The notes under the pieces are model-generated. The model was not told the origin of the DNA, did no database searches, and saw only the letters and a program-made list of their open reading frames with translations. Shown piece by piece: positions 8,246 to 15,999 of a stretch of DNA of 20,529 nt. Origin of the DNA: Kiritimatiellia bacterium. Lineage in GTDB: Bacteria > Verrucomicrobiota > Kiritimatiellia > RFP12 > UBA1067. How positions within the stretch are numbered: the first letter of the stretch is position 1; the number at the start of each line of letters is the position of its first letter. A program made the position numbers and the translations under genes. The stretch covers positions 1-20,529 of the forward strand of contig JAGCJE010000047.1 in the NCBI GenBank assembly GCA_017648225.1, in the 5' to 3' direction.

Positions 8246-9616
8246 TCAACTTCTTAAATAGGCGCTGTATGCGCAGTAGGTCTGATGGCAGTCGAACTTC
8301 GACGCGATCTCCCACGGCGCATGCATATTGAAAAGCGGAGTTCCCATGTCGAGAACCTTCATGCCGAAGCGCGACATGTACTGGGCGATGGTTCCGCCGC
8401 CGCCCTTCTCCATCTTTCCGAGTTCGGCCATCTGCCATGTTACGCCGCCCTCGTCCATGATCTTGCGGATTTCGGCGACGAACTCGGGTCCGCAGTCGCT
8501 CGATCCACCCTTTGACGTTCCGCCCGTGTACTTCGAAGCGGCAGGACCCTTATGGAGATAAGCGCAGTTGCCGGTCGAATTGACGTCTGGAAAGTGGGGA
8601 TCGAAGGCGGCGGTCACGTCGGCCGAAAGCATGGACGAGCGCTCGAGCGCGCGGCGGACCATAATATCGCGCGCGTCCTTCTCCTGACGTTCGATGAATT
8701 CGGCGACTGTGTTCTCAAAGAAGCTCGACTGCATGCCCGTCGAACCCATCGAGCCGATCTCCTCCTTGTCGCACATGAGAATCGAAGCGGTTACTTCGGG
8801 AGTTTTACCATCCGCAGCGTCAATAAGAGCCATAAGCCCGGCGAACGAGCAGACGCGGTCGTCATGACCGTATCCGGCGATAAGCGCACGGTCGAAGCCG
8901 ACTTCGCGCGGCATTCCGGCGGGGACGATCTCAAGCTCGGCGGAAAGAAGATCAGCCTCGTCGATTTTATACGTCTTCTTCAGATATTCGACGAGCGCGT
9001 TCTTATCGCCCTTGGGCGCGGCGTCCTTATCGTCGTCCTTGCCGCCCTTCGCGTAAGTCGACCAGCCGATGACGTCGAGATCTTCGGCGGGGAAAAATTC
9101 GTCTCGAGTCTTCTTCGCCTGATCGTAACCGAGATGGGGAAGAATATCGCTGATGAGAAAAATCGGATCGCCTGGCTTGTCGCCGACCGCGACATCGACG
9201 GCGGATCCATCCTTGCGGATCACCGTTCCGTAAAGCGCGAGCGGCATCGTAAGCCACTGGTACTTCTTGATTCCGCCGTAGATGTGGCAGTCGAAATAAA
9301 CAAGCCCGCCCTTCTCGTAGAGAGGTTTCGGCTTGAGATCGAGCCTCGGCGCATCGGTATGGCCGCCTACGACTTTAAGTCCGACCTCGGCGATGGGCTT
9401 TCTGCCGATGACGGCCGCCATGATCGTACGGCCTTCATAACCGCGGTAAACCTTGTCGCCCGCTTTGAGTTTTTTAAACGACGAAAGTTCCTTAAAACCC
9501 TTCGCCTCAAGGCGACGGACGCTCTCGGAATAACTCAGGCGCTCGGTCTTCGCGGTGCCGAGATATTCCATGTATTCTTTACAATATTTCTCAAGAGACA
9601 GATATTTCATTTTCAT
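8246..9616 (-). CDS. M18 family metallo-aminopeptidase
   Basis: Cytoplasmic zinc aminopeptidase that trims N-terminal residues (acidic or neutral, depending on subfamily) from peptides. The 456-residue length matches M18. Motifs in order are GGHTDAPRLDLK (first metal ligand), GYGHDDRVCSFA (bridging Asp), CDKEEIGSMGSTGMQS (catalytic Glu and next ligand) and FGMKVLDMGTPLFNMHAPWEI (final His). The long insertion between the first and second metal ligands is the usual M18 dimerisation domain. Sequence style is nearer the bacterial aminopeptidase 1 (ApeA) branch than yeast Ape1. The ATG at 9616 is followed two codons later by a second ATG. Neither has a Shine-Dalgarno, and an extended -10 box lies 9 bases before the first, so a leaderless mRNA is likely and the gene has its own promoter. 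Confidence 0.93.
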   Translation of the reverse strand: MKMKYLSLEKYCKEYMEYLGTAKTERLSYSESVRRLEAKGFKELSSFKKLKAGDKVYRGYEGRTIMAAVIGRKPIAEVGLKVVGGHTDAPRLDLKPKPLYEKGGLVYFDCHIYGGIKKYQWLTMPLALYGTVIRKDGSAVDVAVGDKPGDPIFLISDILPHLGYDQAKKTRDEFFPAEDLDVIGWSTYAKGGKDDDKDAAPKGDKNALVEYLKKTYKIDEADLLSAELEIVPAGMPREVGFDRALIAGYGHDDRVCSFAGLMALIDAADGKTPEVTASILMCDKEEIGSMGSTGMQSSFFENTVAEFIERQEKDARDIMVRRALERSSMLSADVTAAFDPHFPDVNSTGNCAYLHKGPAASKYTGGTSKGGSSDCGPEFVAEIRKIMDEGGVTWQMAELGKMEKGGGGTIAQYMSRFGMKVLDMGTPLFNMHAPWEIASKFDCHQTYCAYSAYLRS

Positions 9617-9625
9617 ACTTGTAAA

Positions 9626-9634
9626 ATTATAGCA
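9626..9634 (-). promoter_or_regulatory. Extended -10 element of the M18 peptidase gene
   Basis: Reverse strand reads TGCTATAAT, a near-consensus extended -10. Nine bases separate it from the ATG at 9616, placing the transcription start 2-4 bases before the start codon. No -35 is recognisable. It lies in the 55-base gap after comEC. Confidence 0.7.
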
Positions 9635-9671
9635 AATACAAACCTGATTCTTCCATAGTTTTTTTGGAAAA

Positions 9672-11129
9672 TCAATACTTCACGGAGGGTCGGCGGCGAT
9701 AGTCGTAAACGGCCCACATGACAAGCGCGGCGGCCATGTACCACGCCGCGCATTCCAGCAGCGACCATTTCTCTATTTCAAAGTTCGACCAGCCCATGGC
9801 GCCGGCGAGATGCGCCAAAGCCAGCAGCACGGATGTCGTCATGTGCGCCGCCGCGCTGAAAAAGCCCGCAAGAAAAGACGAAACATAGCTGAAAGTGACG
9901 CCCAGCGCGGTCAGGACCACGCTCAAACCCGCGATCGGCACGGCGATAACGTTCACAAAAAGACCGCTCGGGGTGATAACGGCGAACGTTGCCGCGATTA
10001 TCGGAACGCCGAAAATCCAGGATACGGCCGTTGGGGCGAACATCCTGACAAAATTGCCTTTCACGCCTTTTGCGATATGATTCCACAGGACAAGCCCCAG
10101 CATGACGGCGAATGAAAGCTGGCTGCCCGTGCTGACGAGCATTTCCGGGGAGAAAACATGCACCAGCGCGAAAGTCTGGGCCCACGCCGTCAAAGGATCG
10201 CTCTTGCGCCAGAACAGAGCGGCCGACCAGCAGGTCGACGCCATCATTCCCGCTCTCACGGCGCTGGGACCCGCGCCGACGAGCAGAACATAAAACCATA
10301 TAAGCGGAATAAGAACGATCGCCCGGAAGCGCGCAGGAAATCCCGTAAACGATAGAAGAACCGAAAAAAACTTCGCGATGATCAGGACATGCAAACCGGA
10401 AACAGCGAAAAGATGCGCCATTCCCGAATCGACGAATGCCTTACGCGTCTCAGGATCGATATGGGAACGCTCACCCAGAAGGAGAGCCTTGTTCAAAACC
10501 TCAACCTCGTTTTTCCTGCGAAGCCCCGCTCCGACGCGGGAGGAGAATTCAGATCGCGTGCGCGCGACAAAACCGTCGACAAAAGAACGGGAGGATGAAT
10601 CCTCGACGCGTTCGGCTTCGGATCCCTTTCCCCGCACCCAGAAGCGCCTCCGGCCGAAAAGACCGTCTCGCGTTTCTCGCCCCATCCATCCCCGACAGAG
10701 CCAGGTTTCACCCTCTTTTGGAACAGCCTCTCCAGCAGGAACATAAAGATTGACAATCACTTCAATGTCACGCACCTCACTCGGAAAAACCACCTTTCTG
10801 AAGCCGTGAGTCTCTTCGTAGCATTTTACGGACGAGGGTATTTTAAAAGCAGATTCAACAGGCTTTCCACGATTCAGTTCGGTCAGTTCGACAATCGTAC
10901 GCGCACGCTCCGAGACGCAGCTCCACGCGATTGCCGCGCCAGCGAAAAACACGCCCGGCAAAGGCCAGAAGCGCCATCTGCAGCCGAAGGCAAAAAGCGT
11001 AACCAGAACGCCTGCCACAGCCACCGTCGGCCAGGCGGGATGCATGAACGGCAACATAAACGCAACAGCCTCGCCGAAAGCGAGCGCCGCGCATAACGCG
11101 AACCATTTAACCGCCGCCGTTGTTTTCAT
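9672..11129 (-). CDS. comEC: ComEC/Rec2 family DNA-uptake channel, short form without C-terminal hydrolase domain
   Basis: Inner-membrane channel that passes single-stranded DNA into the cytoplasm in natural transformation. The 485-residue protein has two to three N-terminal membrane segments (about 8-75), a soluble OB-like region (about 80-200), then the Competence domain. Motifs are GMAHLFAVSGLHVLII (about 233-248), GAGPSAVRAGMMA and GSQLSFAVMLG, followed by six or more membrane helices. It ends right after the last helix with YDYRRRPSVKY, so the C-terminal metallo-beta-lactamase domain of Bacillus-type ComEC is absent; many bacteria have such short forms. The ATG has AGGAAG six bases upstream. 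No other competence genes are in the window, so an active uptake system cannot be inferred. Confidence 0.88.
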   Translation of the reverse strand: MKTTAAVKWFALCAALAFGEAVAFMLPFMHPAWPTVAVAGVLVTLFAFGCRWRFWPLPGVFFAGAAIAWSCVSERARTIVELTELNRGKPVESAFKIPSSVKCYEETHGFRKVVFPSEVRDIEVIVNLYVPAGEAVPKEGETWLCRGWMGRETRDGLFGRRRFWVRGKGSEAERVEDSSSRSFVDGFVARTRSEFSSRVGAGLRRKNEVEVLNKALLLGERSHIDPETRKAFVDSGMAHLFAVSGLHVLIIAKFFSVLLSFTGFPARFRAIVLIPLIWFYVLLVGAGPSAVRAGMMASTCWSAALFWRKSDPLTAWAQTFALVHVFSPEMLVSTGSQLSFAVMLGLVLWNHIAKGVKGNFVRMFAPTAVSWIFGVPIIAATFAVITPSGLFVNVIAVPIAGLSVVLTALGVTFSYVSSFLAGFFSAAAHMTTSVLLALAHLAGAMGWSNFEIEKWSLLECAAWYMAAALVMWAVYDYRRRPSVKY

Positions 11130-11205
11130 TTTTTCTTCCTACAGAATCCGCCGTGCAAAGTCAAAAGAAGAACCGCGATACGCAACAGGCGCCTTTACGG
11201 GAGAA

Positions 11206-12063
11206 TCACGAATCGATCACCATAAAGCGGGTGTTACGGGGAACCATCATATCCAGTTCCTTCATATCGTCTTCTCTCAATTCGATGCCGCAACGTCCGA
11301 AATAATCAGTAAGGTTCGCCGGCGTTCTGTAATCGCCGGGCTTTACAAGGGCGTTTTTCGCCCCGTCAACGATGAAATAACGTTTGAATATCTTGCCGTT
11401 CAGATAGAGATCGACCGCCTTGAGACGGCTCCTGAGCACAAGATAGAAACGTGGATGGTTCATGACTTTCATCTCACGGCCGACGACCAGTCTGGTAGCG
11501 TCCGTCAAACCGTTTAGCTTCATGAACGACGCGAGGGTTGAACCGTGCTCGCTCGCAATGCGCGAAGCCGTATCTCCGCTCTTGACCTTGATGCGCGCCA
11601 CCCACTGCGGATTGTTCCTGTCAAACAGCCAGCTTAAGTTCAACTGCCCGAGACGAGGCAGCAGTTCATCAGCGACATCCGCCGCGTCGGCCGTGCGCAA
11701 CGCGAGAATCTGCTCGATCGTCGATATCTGCATCTCGAGTTCTCCCGCCTCGGCGGATTTTTCAAGCCGCAGCAGCAAACTGCGCAATTTAGGCGAGCGG
11801 CCTTCAAGACGGCCTATATTGACGGGAGGCACGTCACTCAAAATTTCAGAAGCCTTGTTATTTTGGGCCTCTATGGCAGGAGCGGGCTCTTCGGAACGTG
11901 AAACCGCGTCCGACTCCGAAGATATCCGCCCCAGTACCGTAACAATAAACGAAATCGCCGCGACAACGACAATGGCGACAACGATCCACCCGAGACCCGA
12001 CGACTCGTTGCGCCGATCCCGGGGGTCTGTCTCTATACCGTATTTAAGCCTTGTCAGCGACAT
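11206..12063 (-). CDS. Membrane-anchored LysM protein with degenerate YkuD-like tail
   Basis: A 285-residue envelope protein predicted to bind peptidoglycan. There is one membrane helix (about 25-45) after a short basic N-terminus, then a helical linker (about 90-140). One LysM domain follows, IKVKSGDTASRIASEHGSTL to about residue 201. The tail FYLVLRSRLKAVDLYLNGKIFKRYFIV (206-232) resembles the start of an L,D-transpeptidase (YkuD) domain, and IELREDDMKELDMMVPRNTRFMVI resembles its end. The central part with the catalytic His is missing, and the SHGC[IV]R site reads GRCGIE, so catalysis is unlikely. The start codon lies nine bases after yajC with a weak ribosome site, so co-transcription with tgt and yajC is likely. 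The domain reading comes from motif recognition alone. Confidence 0.8.
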   Translation of the reverse strand: MSLTRLKYGIETDPRDRRNESSGLGWIVVAIVVVAAISFIVTVLGRISSESDAVSRSEEPAPAIEAQNNKASEILSDVPPVNIGRLEGRSPKLRSLLLRLEKSAEAGELEMQISTIEQILALRTADAADVADELLPRLGQLNLSWLFDRNNPQWVARIKVKSGDTASRIASEHGSTLASFMKLNGLTDATRLVVGREMKVMNHPRFYLVLRSRLKAVDLYLNGKIFKRYFIVDGAKNALVKPGDYRTPANLTDYFGRCGIELREDDMKELDMMVPRNTRFMVIDS

Positions 12064-12072
12064 AGTCCGCTT

Positions 12073-12381
12073 TTATTTCTGCTCTGGGGCAGACTCTTCA
12101 AAAACGCCCTGTACGCAGGCGCGAAGAACCTCCATGCGTCCGTCGGTCGTCTCGACAATGAACGATTTCTCGGTAGCCTCGACGATCGTGCCGATGATGC
12201 CGCCCGCGAAAATGATCTTGGCGCCCGCGCGGAGCTCGTCGATCATTTTACGGCGTTCTTTCTCCTTGCGCTGCTGCGGACGGATAAACATGAAGTAGAA
12301 AATGGCGATAAGCAGCAAGGGCATCATAAAACCCGCCCACGGTGAGCCTCCGGCGTTCGCTAGCATCAAGCAACTGTTCAT
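12073..12381 (-). CDS. yajC: Preprotein translocase accessory subunit YajC
   Basis: Small membrane protein of the SecDF-YajC complex that assists protein export through SecYEG. The 102 residues show the family plan: a short N-terminus, one hydrophobic helix (GFMMPLLLIAIFYFMFI, about 17-33), then RPQQRKEKERRKMIDELRAGAKIIFAGGIIGTIVEA, the most conserved part. The ATG at 12381 has AAGGAG about 12 bases upstream. It follows tgt by 40 bases, the widespread tgt-yajC order. secD and secF are not next; a LysM protein gene follows instead. Confidence 0.95.
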   Translation of the reverse strand: MNSCLMLANAGGSPWAGFMMPLLLIAIFYFMFIRPQQRKEKERRKMIDELRAGAKIIFAGGIIGTIVEATEKSFIVETTDGRMEVLRACVQGVFEESAPEQK

Positions 12382-12421
12382 TTTGTATTTTTCTCCTTGG
12401 TTGTTTTTTTATTTGTTGACG

Positions 12422-13534
12422 TTAAATCTTTTCAGGCGCGGTATCGGCACGGACCTTCTCCTTCCAGTCGAAGAAAGTCCCGTCGGCGATCGCCGCGCGC
12501 ATATCCTTCATGAAGCGGTTGAGCGCGTAGACGTTGTGTATCGTCAGAAGCCGCAAGCCGAGAATCTCGCCCGCATGCAGAAGATGCCGGACGTAGCTGC
12601 GCGTGAAGTTTCTGCAGCAGTAGCAGTCGCACCCCTCCTCGACGGGGCTCTGGTCGAACTCCCACTTCGCGGCCTTTATGGCGACGTTGCCCTTTCGCGT
12701 GATGGCCGTGCCGTGGCGCGCGATGCGGGTGGGGATCACGCAGTCGAACATGTCGATGCCTCTTGCGACGCACTCCGCCATCTGATGCATGACTCCGAGC
12801 CCCATAACGTAGCGCGGCGCATCCTTCGGCAGATACGGAACGCTCGCGTCGACCGCCTGATACATGTATTTCTCGGGCTCTCCGACGGAGACGCCGCCGA
12901 CGGCATAACCGTCGAAGCCGATCTTGACGAGCTCCTCGGCGCAATGGCGACGAAGATCGTCGTAGACTCCGCCCTGAACAATGCCGAAGACGAGCTGTCC
13001 GTCGGCGTGGGGCTGATCCTTCGACGCCTTCGCCCATCGGAGAGTCTGCTCGACCGACTTCGTCGCGCGCGCGCGGTCGCAAGGATATGGAAGACATTCA
13101 TCGAAGACCATCGCGATGTCGCTTCCGAGAATGCGCTGCATCTCCATAGACTCCTTCGGACCGAGAAAGAACTCATGTCCGTCGAGATGAGAGTTGAAGC
13201 GACAGCCTTCTTCGGTGATCTTGCGCATCTTCGCGAGCGAGAAAACTTGAAAACCTCCTGAGTCGGTGAGTATGGGGCCGTCCCACCTCATGAACCTATG
13301 AAGTCCTCCCGCGGCCGTGATGACGTCCTTCCCCGGGCGGAGCATGAGATGGTAGGTGTTGCCCAGAACAACTTGCGCGCCGTTCTCGACAAGGTCGCGC
13401 GGCTCAAGAGCCTTCACCGTTCCAAGAGTGCCGACATCCATGAAAACGGGCGTCTCCACGACCCCGTGAGCCGTGTAAAGCCGCCCCAGACGGGCGTTTG
13501 TGCGTATATCTTCTTTTATTACTTCGAATGTCAT
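12422..13534 (-). CDS. tgt: tRNA-guanine transglycosylase
   Basis: Exchanges guanine-34 for the queuine precursor preQ1 in tRNAs for Asp, Asn, His and Tyr. The 370-residue length is standard for bacterial Tgt. DSGGFQVFS (91-99) holds the general acid/base Asp91, and MFDCVIPTR (262-270) holds the nucleophile Asp264. The zinc site is CX1CX2C at 302, 304 and 307 plus His333. The start MTFEVIKED at 13534 matches the family; an extension six codons upstream would run through the promoter. There is no Shine-Dalgarno, and an extended -10 box lies eight bases before the ATG, so the message is probably leaderless. It leads a tgt-yajC-LysM transcription unit. Confidence 0.96.
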   Translation of the reverse strand: MTFEVIKEDIRTNARLGRLYTAHGVVETPVFMDVGTLGTVKALEPRDLVENGAQVVLGNTYHLMLRPGKDVITAAGGLHRFMRWDGPILTDSGGFQVFSLAKMRKITEEGCRFNSHLDGHEFFLGPKESMEMQRILGSDIAMVFDECLPYPCDRARATKSVEQTLRWAKASKDQPHADGQLVFGIVQGGVYDDLRRHCAEELVKIGFDGYAVGGVSVGEPEKYMYQAVDASVPYLPKDAPRYVMGLGVMHQMAECVARGIDMFDCVIPTRIARHGTAITRKGNVAIKAAKWEFDQSPVEEGCDCYCCRNFTRSYVRHLLHAGEILGLRLLTIHNVYALNRFMKDMRAAIADGTFFDWKEKVRADTAPEKI

Positions 13535-13542
13535 TGACGAGT

Positions 13543-13551
13543 ATTGTATCA
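13543..13551 (-). promoter_or_regulatory. Extended -10 element of tgt
   Basis: Reverse strand reads TGATACAAT after a run of T residues. Eight bases separate it from the tgt ATG, so transcription would start within about two bases of the start codon. It is divergent from the promoter of the coiled-coil gene. Confidence 0.6.
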
Positions 13552-13559
13552 AAAAACAG

Positions 13560-13588
13560 TTGCCTTATGAGAAAAAATGGTGTATCAT
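13560..13588 (+). promoter_or_regulatory. Sigma70-type promoter for the coiled-coil/lipoprotein operon
   Basis: TTGCCT at 13560-13565 and TATCAT at 13583-13588 are spaced by 17 bases. Transcription would start near 13595, leaving a leader of about 83 bases that is AT-rich and appears unstructured, with GAGG 11 bases before the ATG at 13678. A second possible -10 (TTATAC) lies at about 13590-13595. Confidence 0.5.
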
Positions 13589-13677
13589 TTTATACGTTGA
13601 ATCTTGGAATAGATGAAACATAACCTTAAAAGAAAGAAATCTAACTAAAAACAAGCATCATAGAGGACAAATCTTTT

Positions 13678-14898
13678 ATGAATAAAGCATTGCACGTATT
13701 CGTATACTTATTCCTCATCCTTACAGGTGTTGCGTTTTACTACACATACGAAGTATATAAGGATAAAGAAGAACTTTCCGACCGCAACAACCTGTTGCGG
13801 AAGTACATCCGCGAAATCGTCATCAACATCGAGGACAGCAGCGAATACAAGTCCGCCGCGAAGGGGCCCGCCGATGACGAGAATACCGATTCCCAGCCTT
13901 ACAAAAAAGACACGTCCCCGACTGATGCCGAGTGGTCCAACAAATACGTAGCCACCGAGGGCAGACCCGCCCAGCGCACGCAGGACGAAATTCAGATGGA
14001 GAACGTTCTCAGAGGTTCCGAAAACTGGTCTTACGATCTCGAGAAGAACGATCACAAGACGAAGACGTGGAATCCGAGCACCGACGACAAGAAGCTTCGC
14101 ACCATCTACGTCGACAGCGAGGCGGCCGGGAAAGTCACCGACGGCTCCGAGGCCGACAGATTCCTCAGATCGATCGTGGACGCATGCAAGACTCAGAGAG
14201 AACGCCTCAACAAAACTCGTGATGCGCTCCCCTCCCTGCGCCTTGTCATCGAAGACCTTGTTAAAGAGATCAACGGTCTCAAGCCGCAGATCCGCGACGC
14301 CAACGCCACGATCATCGCCCGCGACGTGACTATTGAGGATCTTACGGGCCAGAAGACCAAGCTTGAGAGCGAACTCGTCGAGCGCAAGTCTGAAATCGAG
14401 AGACTCAAGGGCGATGTCATTTCCCTCAAGGATGAAGTAACCTCCGCCAAGGAAGAGACCGAAACGGCCAAGGAAGAGCTCGCCAAGGAAAAAGAGATGG
14501 TCGAAAAGCTTAAGAAGATGGTTCAGGATCTCCAGAAGAGCATCTACAGCCAGGCGGCAGTAGCCGGCAACAACGCCGGTGAAGTCGGCAGCGCCGTCAC
14601 GTCCGTCTCCGCAGGCAACAAGGGCAAGATCATCGAGGTCGACAACGACGCCGTCTTCGCGATCATCGAAGTCACGCCCGAAGCCATGAAGGAGCTTAAG
14701 GGCAACGACCTCATGAGACCTCTCCCGCTGCTTGAGTTCGTCGTAACGCGTCCCGGCTTCAAGGGTCCCGCCGGTGAAATCGTCGGCCGTATCCGCCTGA
14801 GACAGGAAGTCGTCGGCAAGAACTGGATCATCTGCGACATCCTCGCCAACTGGTCTCAGGACAATCTCAAGAAAGACGATGTCATTATCGCCGACTAA
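13678..14898 (+). CDS. Membrane-anchored coiled-coil protein of unknown function
   Basis: Not a named family that I recognise. The 406 residues contain an N-terminal signal anchor (about 5-23, HVFVYLFLILTGVAFYYTY), a charged low-complexity region (55-165) and a long coiled coil (about 172-290) with Leu/Ile/Val heptads and many Lys/Glu. A linker rich in Ala, Gly, Val and Ser precedes a C-terminal domain (about 315-406, GKIIEVDNDAVFAIIEV ... GRIRLRQEVVGKNWIICDIL ... DDVIIAD). That last part resembles a small beta-barrel domain seen at the end of many PVC-phylum coiled-coil proteins; this is from memory and low confidence. The protein most likely sits in the inner membrane with the coil in the periplasm. 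A small lipoprotein gene overlaps its 3' end, so the two products may act together in the envelope. Confidence 0.85.
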   Translation: MNKALHVFVYLFLILTGVAFYYTYEVYKDKEELSDRNNLLRKYIREIVINIEDSSEYKSAAKGPADDENTDSQPYKKDTSPTDAEWSNKYVATEGRPAQRTQDEIQMENVLRGSENWSYDLEKNDHKTKTWNPSTDDKKLRTIYVDSEAAGKVTDGSEADRFLRSIVDACKTQRERLNKTRDALPSLRLVIEDLVKEINGLKPQIRDANATIIARDVTIEDLTGQKTKLESELVERKSEIERLKGDVISLKDEVTSAKEETETAKEELAKEKEMVEKLKKMVQDLQKSIYSQAAVAGNNAGEVGSAVTSVSAGNKGKIIEVDNDAVFAIIEVTPEAMKELKGNDLMRPLPLLEFVVTRPGFKGPAGEIVGRIRLRQEVVGKNWIICDILANWSQDNLKKDDVIIAD

Positions 14899-15043
14899 GT
14901 TTGCGCTGGCGGTTCTCGCCGGACTTCTGCTGGGCGGCTGCATAGCCGACTCGGCCGAGGACTCCCAGCTCCCGTGGTCTTCAAACAGATCATGGGAGGG
15001 GCTGATGCCTGTCGCGCCTTCGGTGATGGACCGCTACGATTAA
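14879..15043 (+). CDS. Small lipoprotein (54 aa), unknown function
   Basis: Translated by hand; too short for usual ORF cut-offs. The ATG at 14879 lies inside the end of the coiled-coil gene (20-base overlap, different frame), so translational coupling is likely. The product has an N-terminal Lys, a hydrophobic segment (FALAVLAGLLLGGC) with lipobox LGGC and Cys21, then a mature part of 34 residues: an acidic patch, LPWSSNRSWEG at 31-41, and a C-terminus ending SVMDRYD. There is no Asp at +2 after the Cys, which in E. coli rules would favour the outer membrane. It fills the space to the next gene, which starts 11 bases after its stop. Support is the textbook lipoprotein signal plus operon packing. 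I recall similar short PW...WE lipoproteins in Verrucomicrobia but cannot confirm it. Confidence 0.75.
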   Translation: MSLSPTKFALAVLAGLLLGGCIADSAEDSQLPWSSNRSWEGLMPVAPSVMDRYD

Positions 15044-15054
15044 CGGAGTCTTAA

Positions 15055-15993
15055 GTGATAGAGAACATAATCATCACAAATACGGAAAGCGGCGTTCGAT
15101 TGGACGCCGCTTTATTGTCGCACTGTCGGACATCGTCTCGCGCATTCATCCGCGAAGCGATCGCCCAGGGCGATATACTTCTCAACGGCCGGACTGTGCC
15201 CAAAGGAATAAAACTCAAAGGCGGCGAAAAGATAACCGTTGTACGGCTTCTTGAATCAATCGACAATCTCGTGAAACCTAACGCGTCCATCAGACCGCAT
15301 ATCGTCTTTGAGGACAGCGCACTTCTCGCGGTCGACAAACCGTGTGCGCTGCCCGTACAGCCGCTCTCATGCGATGAGACTCGCACACTGATGAACGGTG
15401 TTGCCGCCCGCTATCCCGAGTGCATTCCTTTAGGCGATAAACCTCTGATGGCCGGAGCTCTGCATCGTATTGACGCCGACACTTCCGGTCTCGTGCTAGT
15501 CGCGCGTACCGCAGAGGCGTTTGAGAATCTACGCGCCCAGTTTTCGGCGCAGACGGTGCGAAAGACATACCTCGCTCTCGTCGAAGGCGCCGTCGCCGTC
15601 GGAGGAACACTCGAAAACGATCTTATACACGACCCTTCGCTTCCGTTCTGCAAAATGATCGACTACCGCAACAACCGGCTTTGCGAATCGGAAAAAGCGA
15701 AGACGCGTCCTTTGCACGCGGTCACGCAATTCAATCCAATCGCAAGAACATGCGTAGAGAACGAGGAACGCACACTTCTGGAAGTTACGATTTATACGGG
15801 CGTCACCCATCAGATACGTGCACAGCTCGCGATGGCGGGAATGCACATAATCAACGACCGTCTTTACGGTGCTTTCGCTGTCGAAAATCAAATCGGACAT
15901 TGTCTCCATGCGTACTCAGCCGGATTCAAGCACCCGATTACCGGCGAAGACGTTATAATCCAGACGGAATACCCGGCGTGGGCGAAATTTTAA
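15055..15993 (+). CDS. RluA-family 23S rRNA/tRNA pseudouridine synthase
   Basis: Converts specific uridines of rRNA or tRNA to pseudouridine. The 312 residues carry an N-terminal S4 RNA-binding domain (about 13-62, VRLDAALLSHCRTSSRAFIREAIAQG ... ILLNGR) and the RluA catalytic domain from about 82. The active-site loop is HRIDADTSGLVLV with catalytic Asp140, and HQIRAQLAMAGMHIINDRLYG is the conserved late motif. Whether it is RluC, RluD or another type cannot be told from the sequence. The start is GTG at 15055 with GGAG six bases upstream, 11 bases after the small lipoprotein stop, so it is probably the last gene of that transcript. Its stop lies six bases from the converging murA stop, leaving no room for a hairpin terminator between them. 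Confidence 0.93.
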   Translation: MIENIIITNTESGVRLDAALLSHCRTSSRAFIREAIAQGDILLNGRTVPKGIKLKGGEKITVVRLLESIDNLVKPNASIRPHIVFEDSALLAVDKPCALPVQPLSCDETRTLMNGVAARYPECIPLGDKPLMAGALHRIDADTSGLVLVARTAEAFENLRAQFSAQTVRKTYLALVEGAVAVGGTLENDLIHDPSLPFCKMIDYRNNRLCESEKAKTRPLHAVTQFNPIARTCVENEERTLLEVTIYTGVTHQIRAQLAMAGMHIINDRLYGAFAVENQIGHCLHAYSAGFKHPITGEDVIIQTEYPAWAKF

Positions 15994-15999
15994 TTTCCG

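Noticed and set aside
4230..9658. Long plus-strand open frames opposite the Gfo/Idh/MocA and M18 genes (for example 4230-5387, 5531-6787, 6892-8214, 8552-9658)
   Set aside because: They lie antisense to clear protein families, have Arg/Val/Leu-rich compositions with no recognisable motifs, and no ribosome sites. They arise from the codon bias of the real genes.
13708..14943. Antisense 411-residue open frame over the coiled-coil gene
   Set aside because: A repetitive Leu/Asp/Gly-rich shadow of a Lys/Glu-rich coiled coil; the plus-strand gene has a signal anchor, ribosome site and operon partners.
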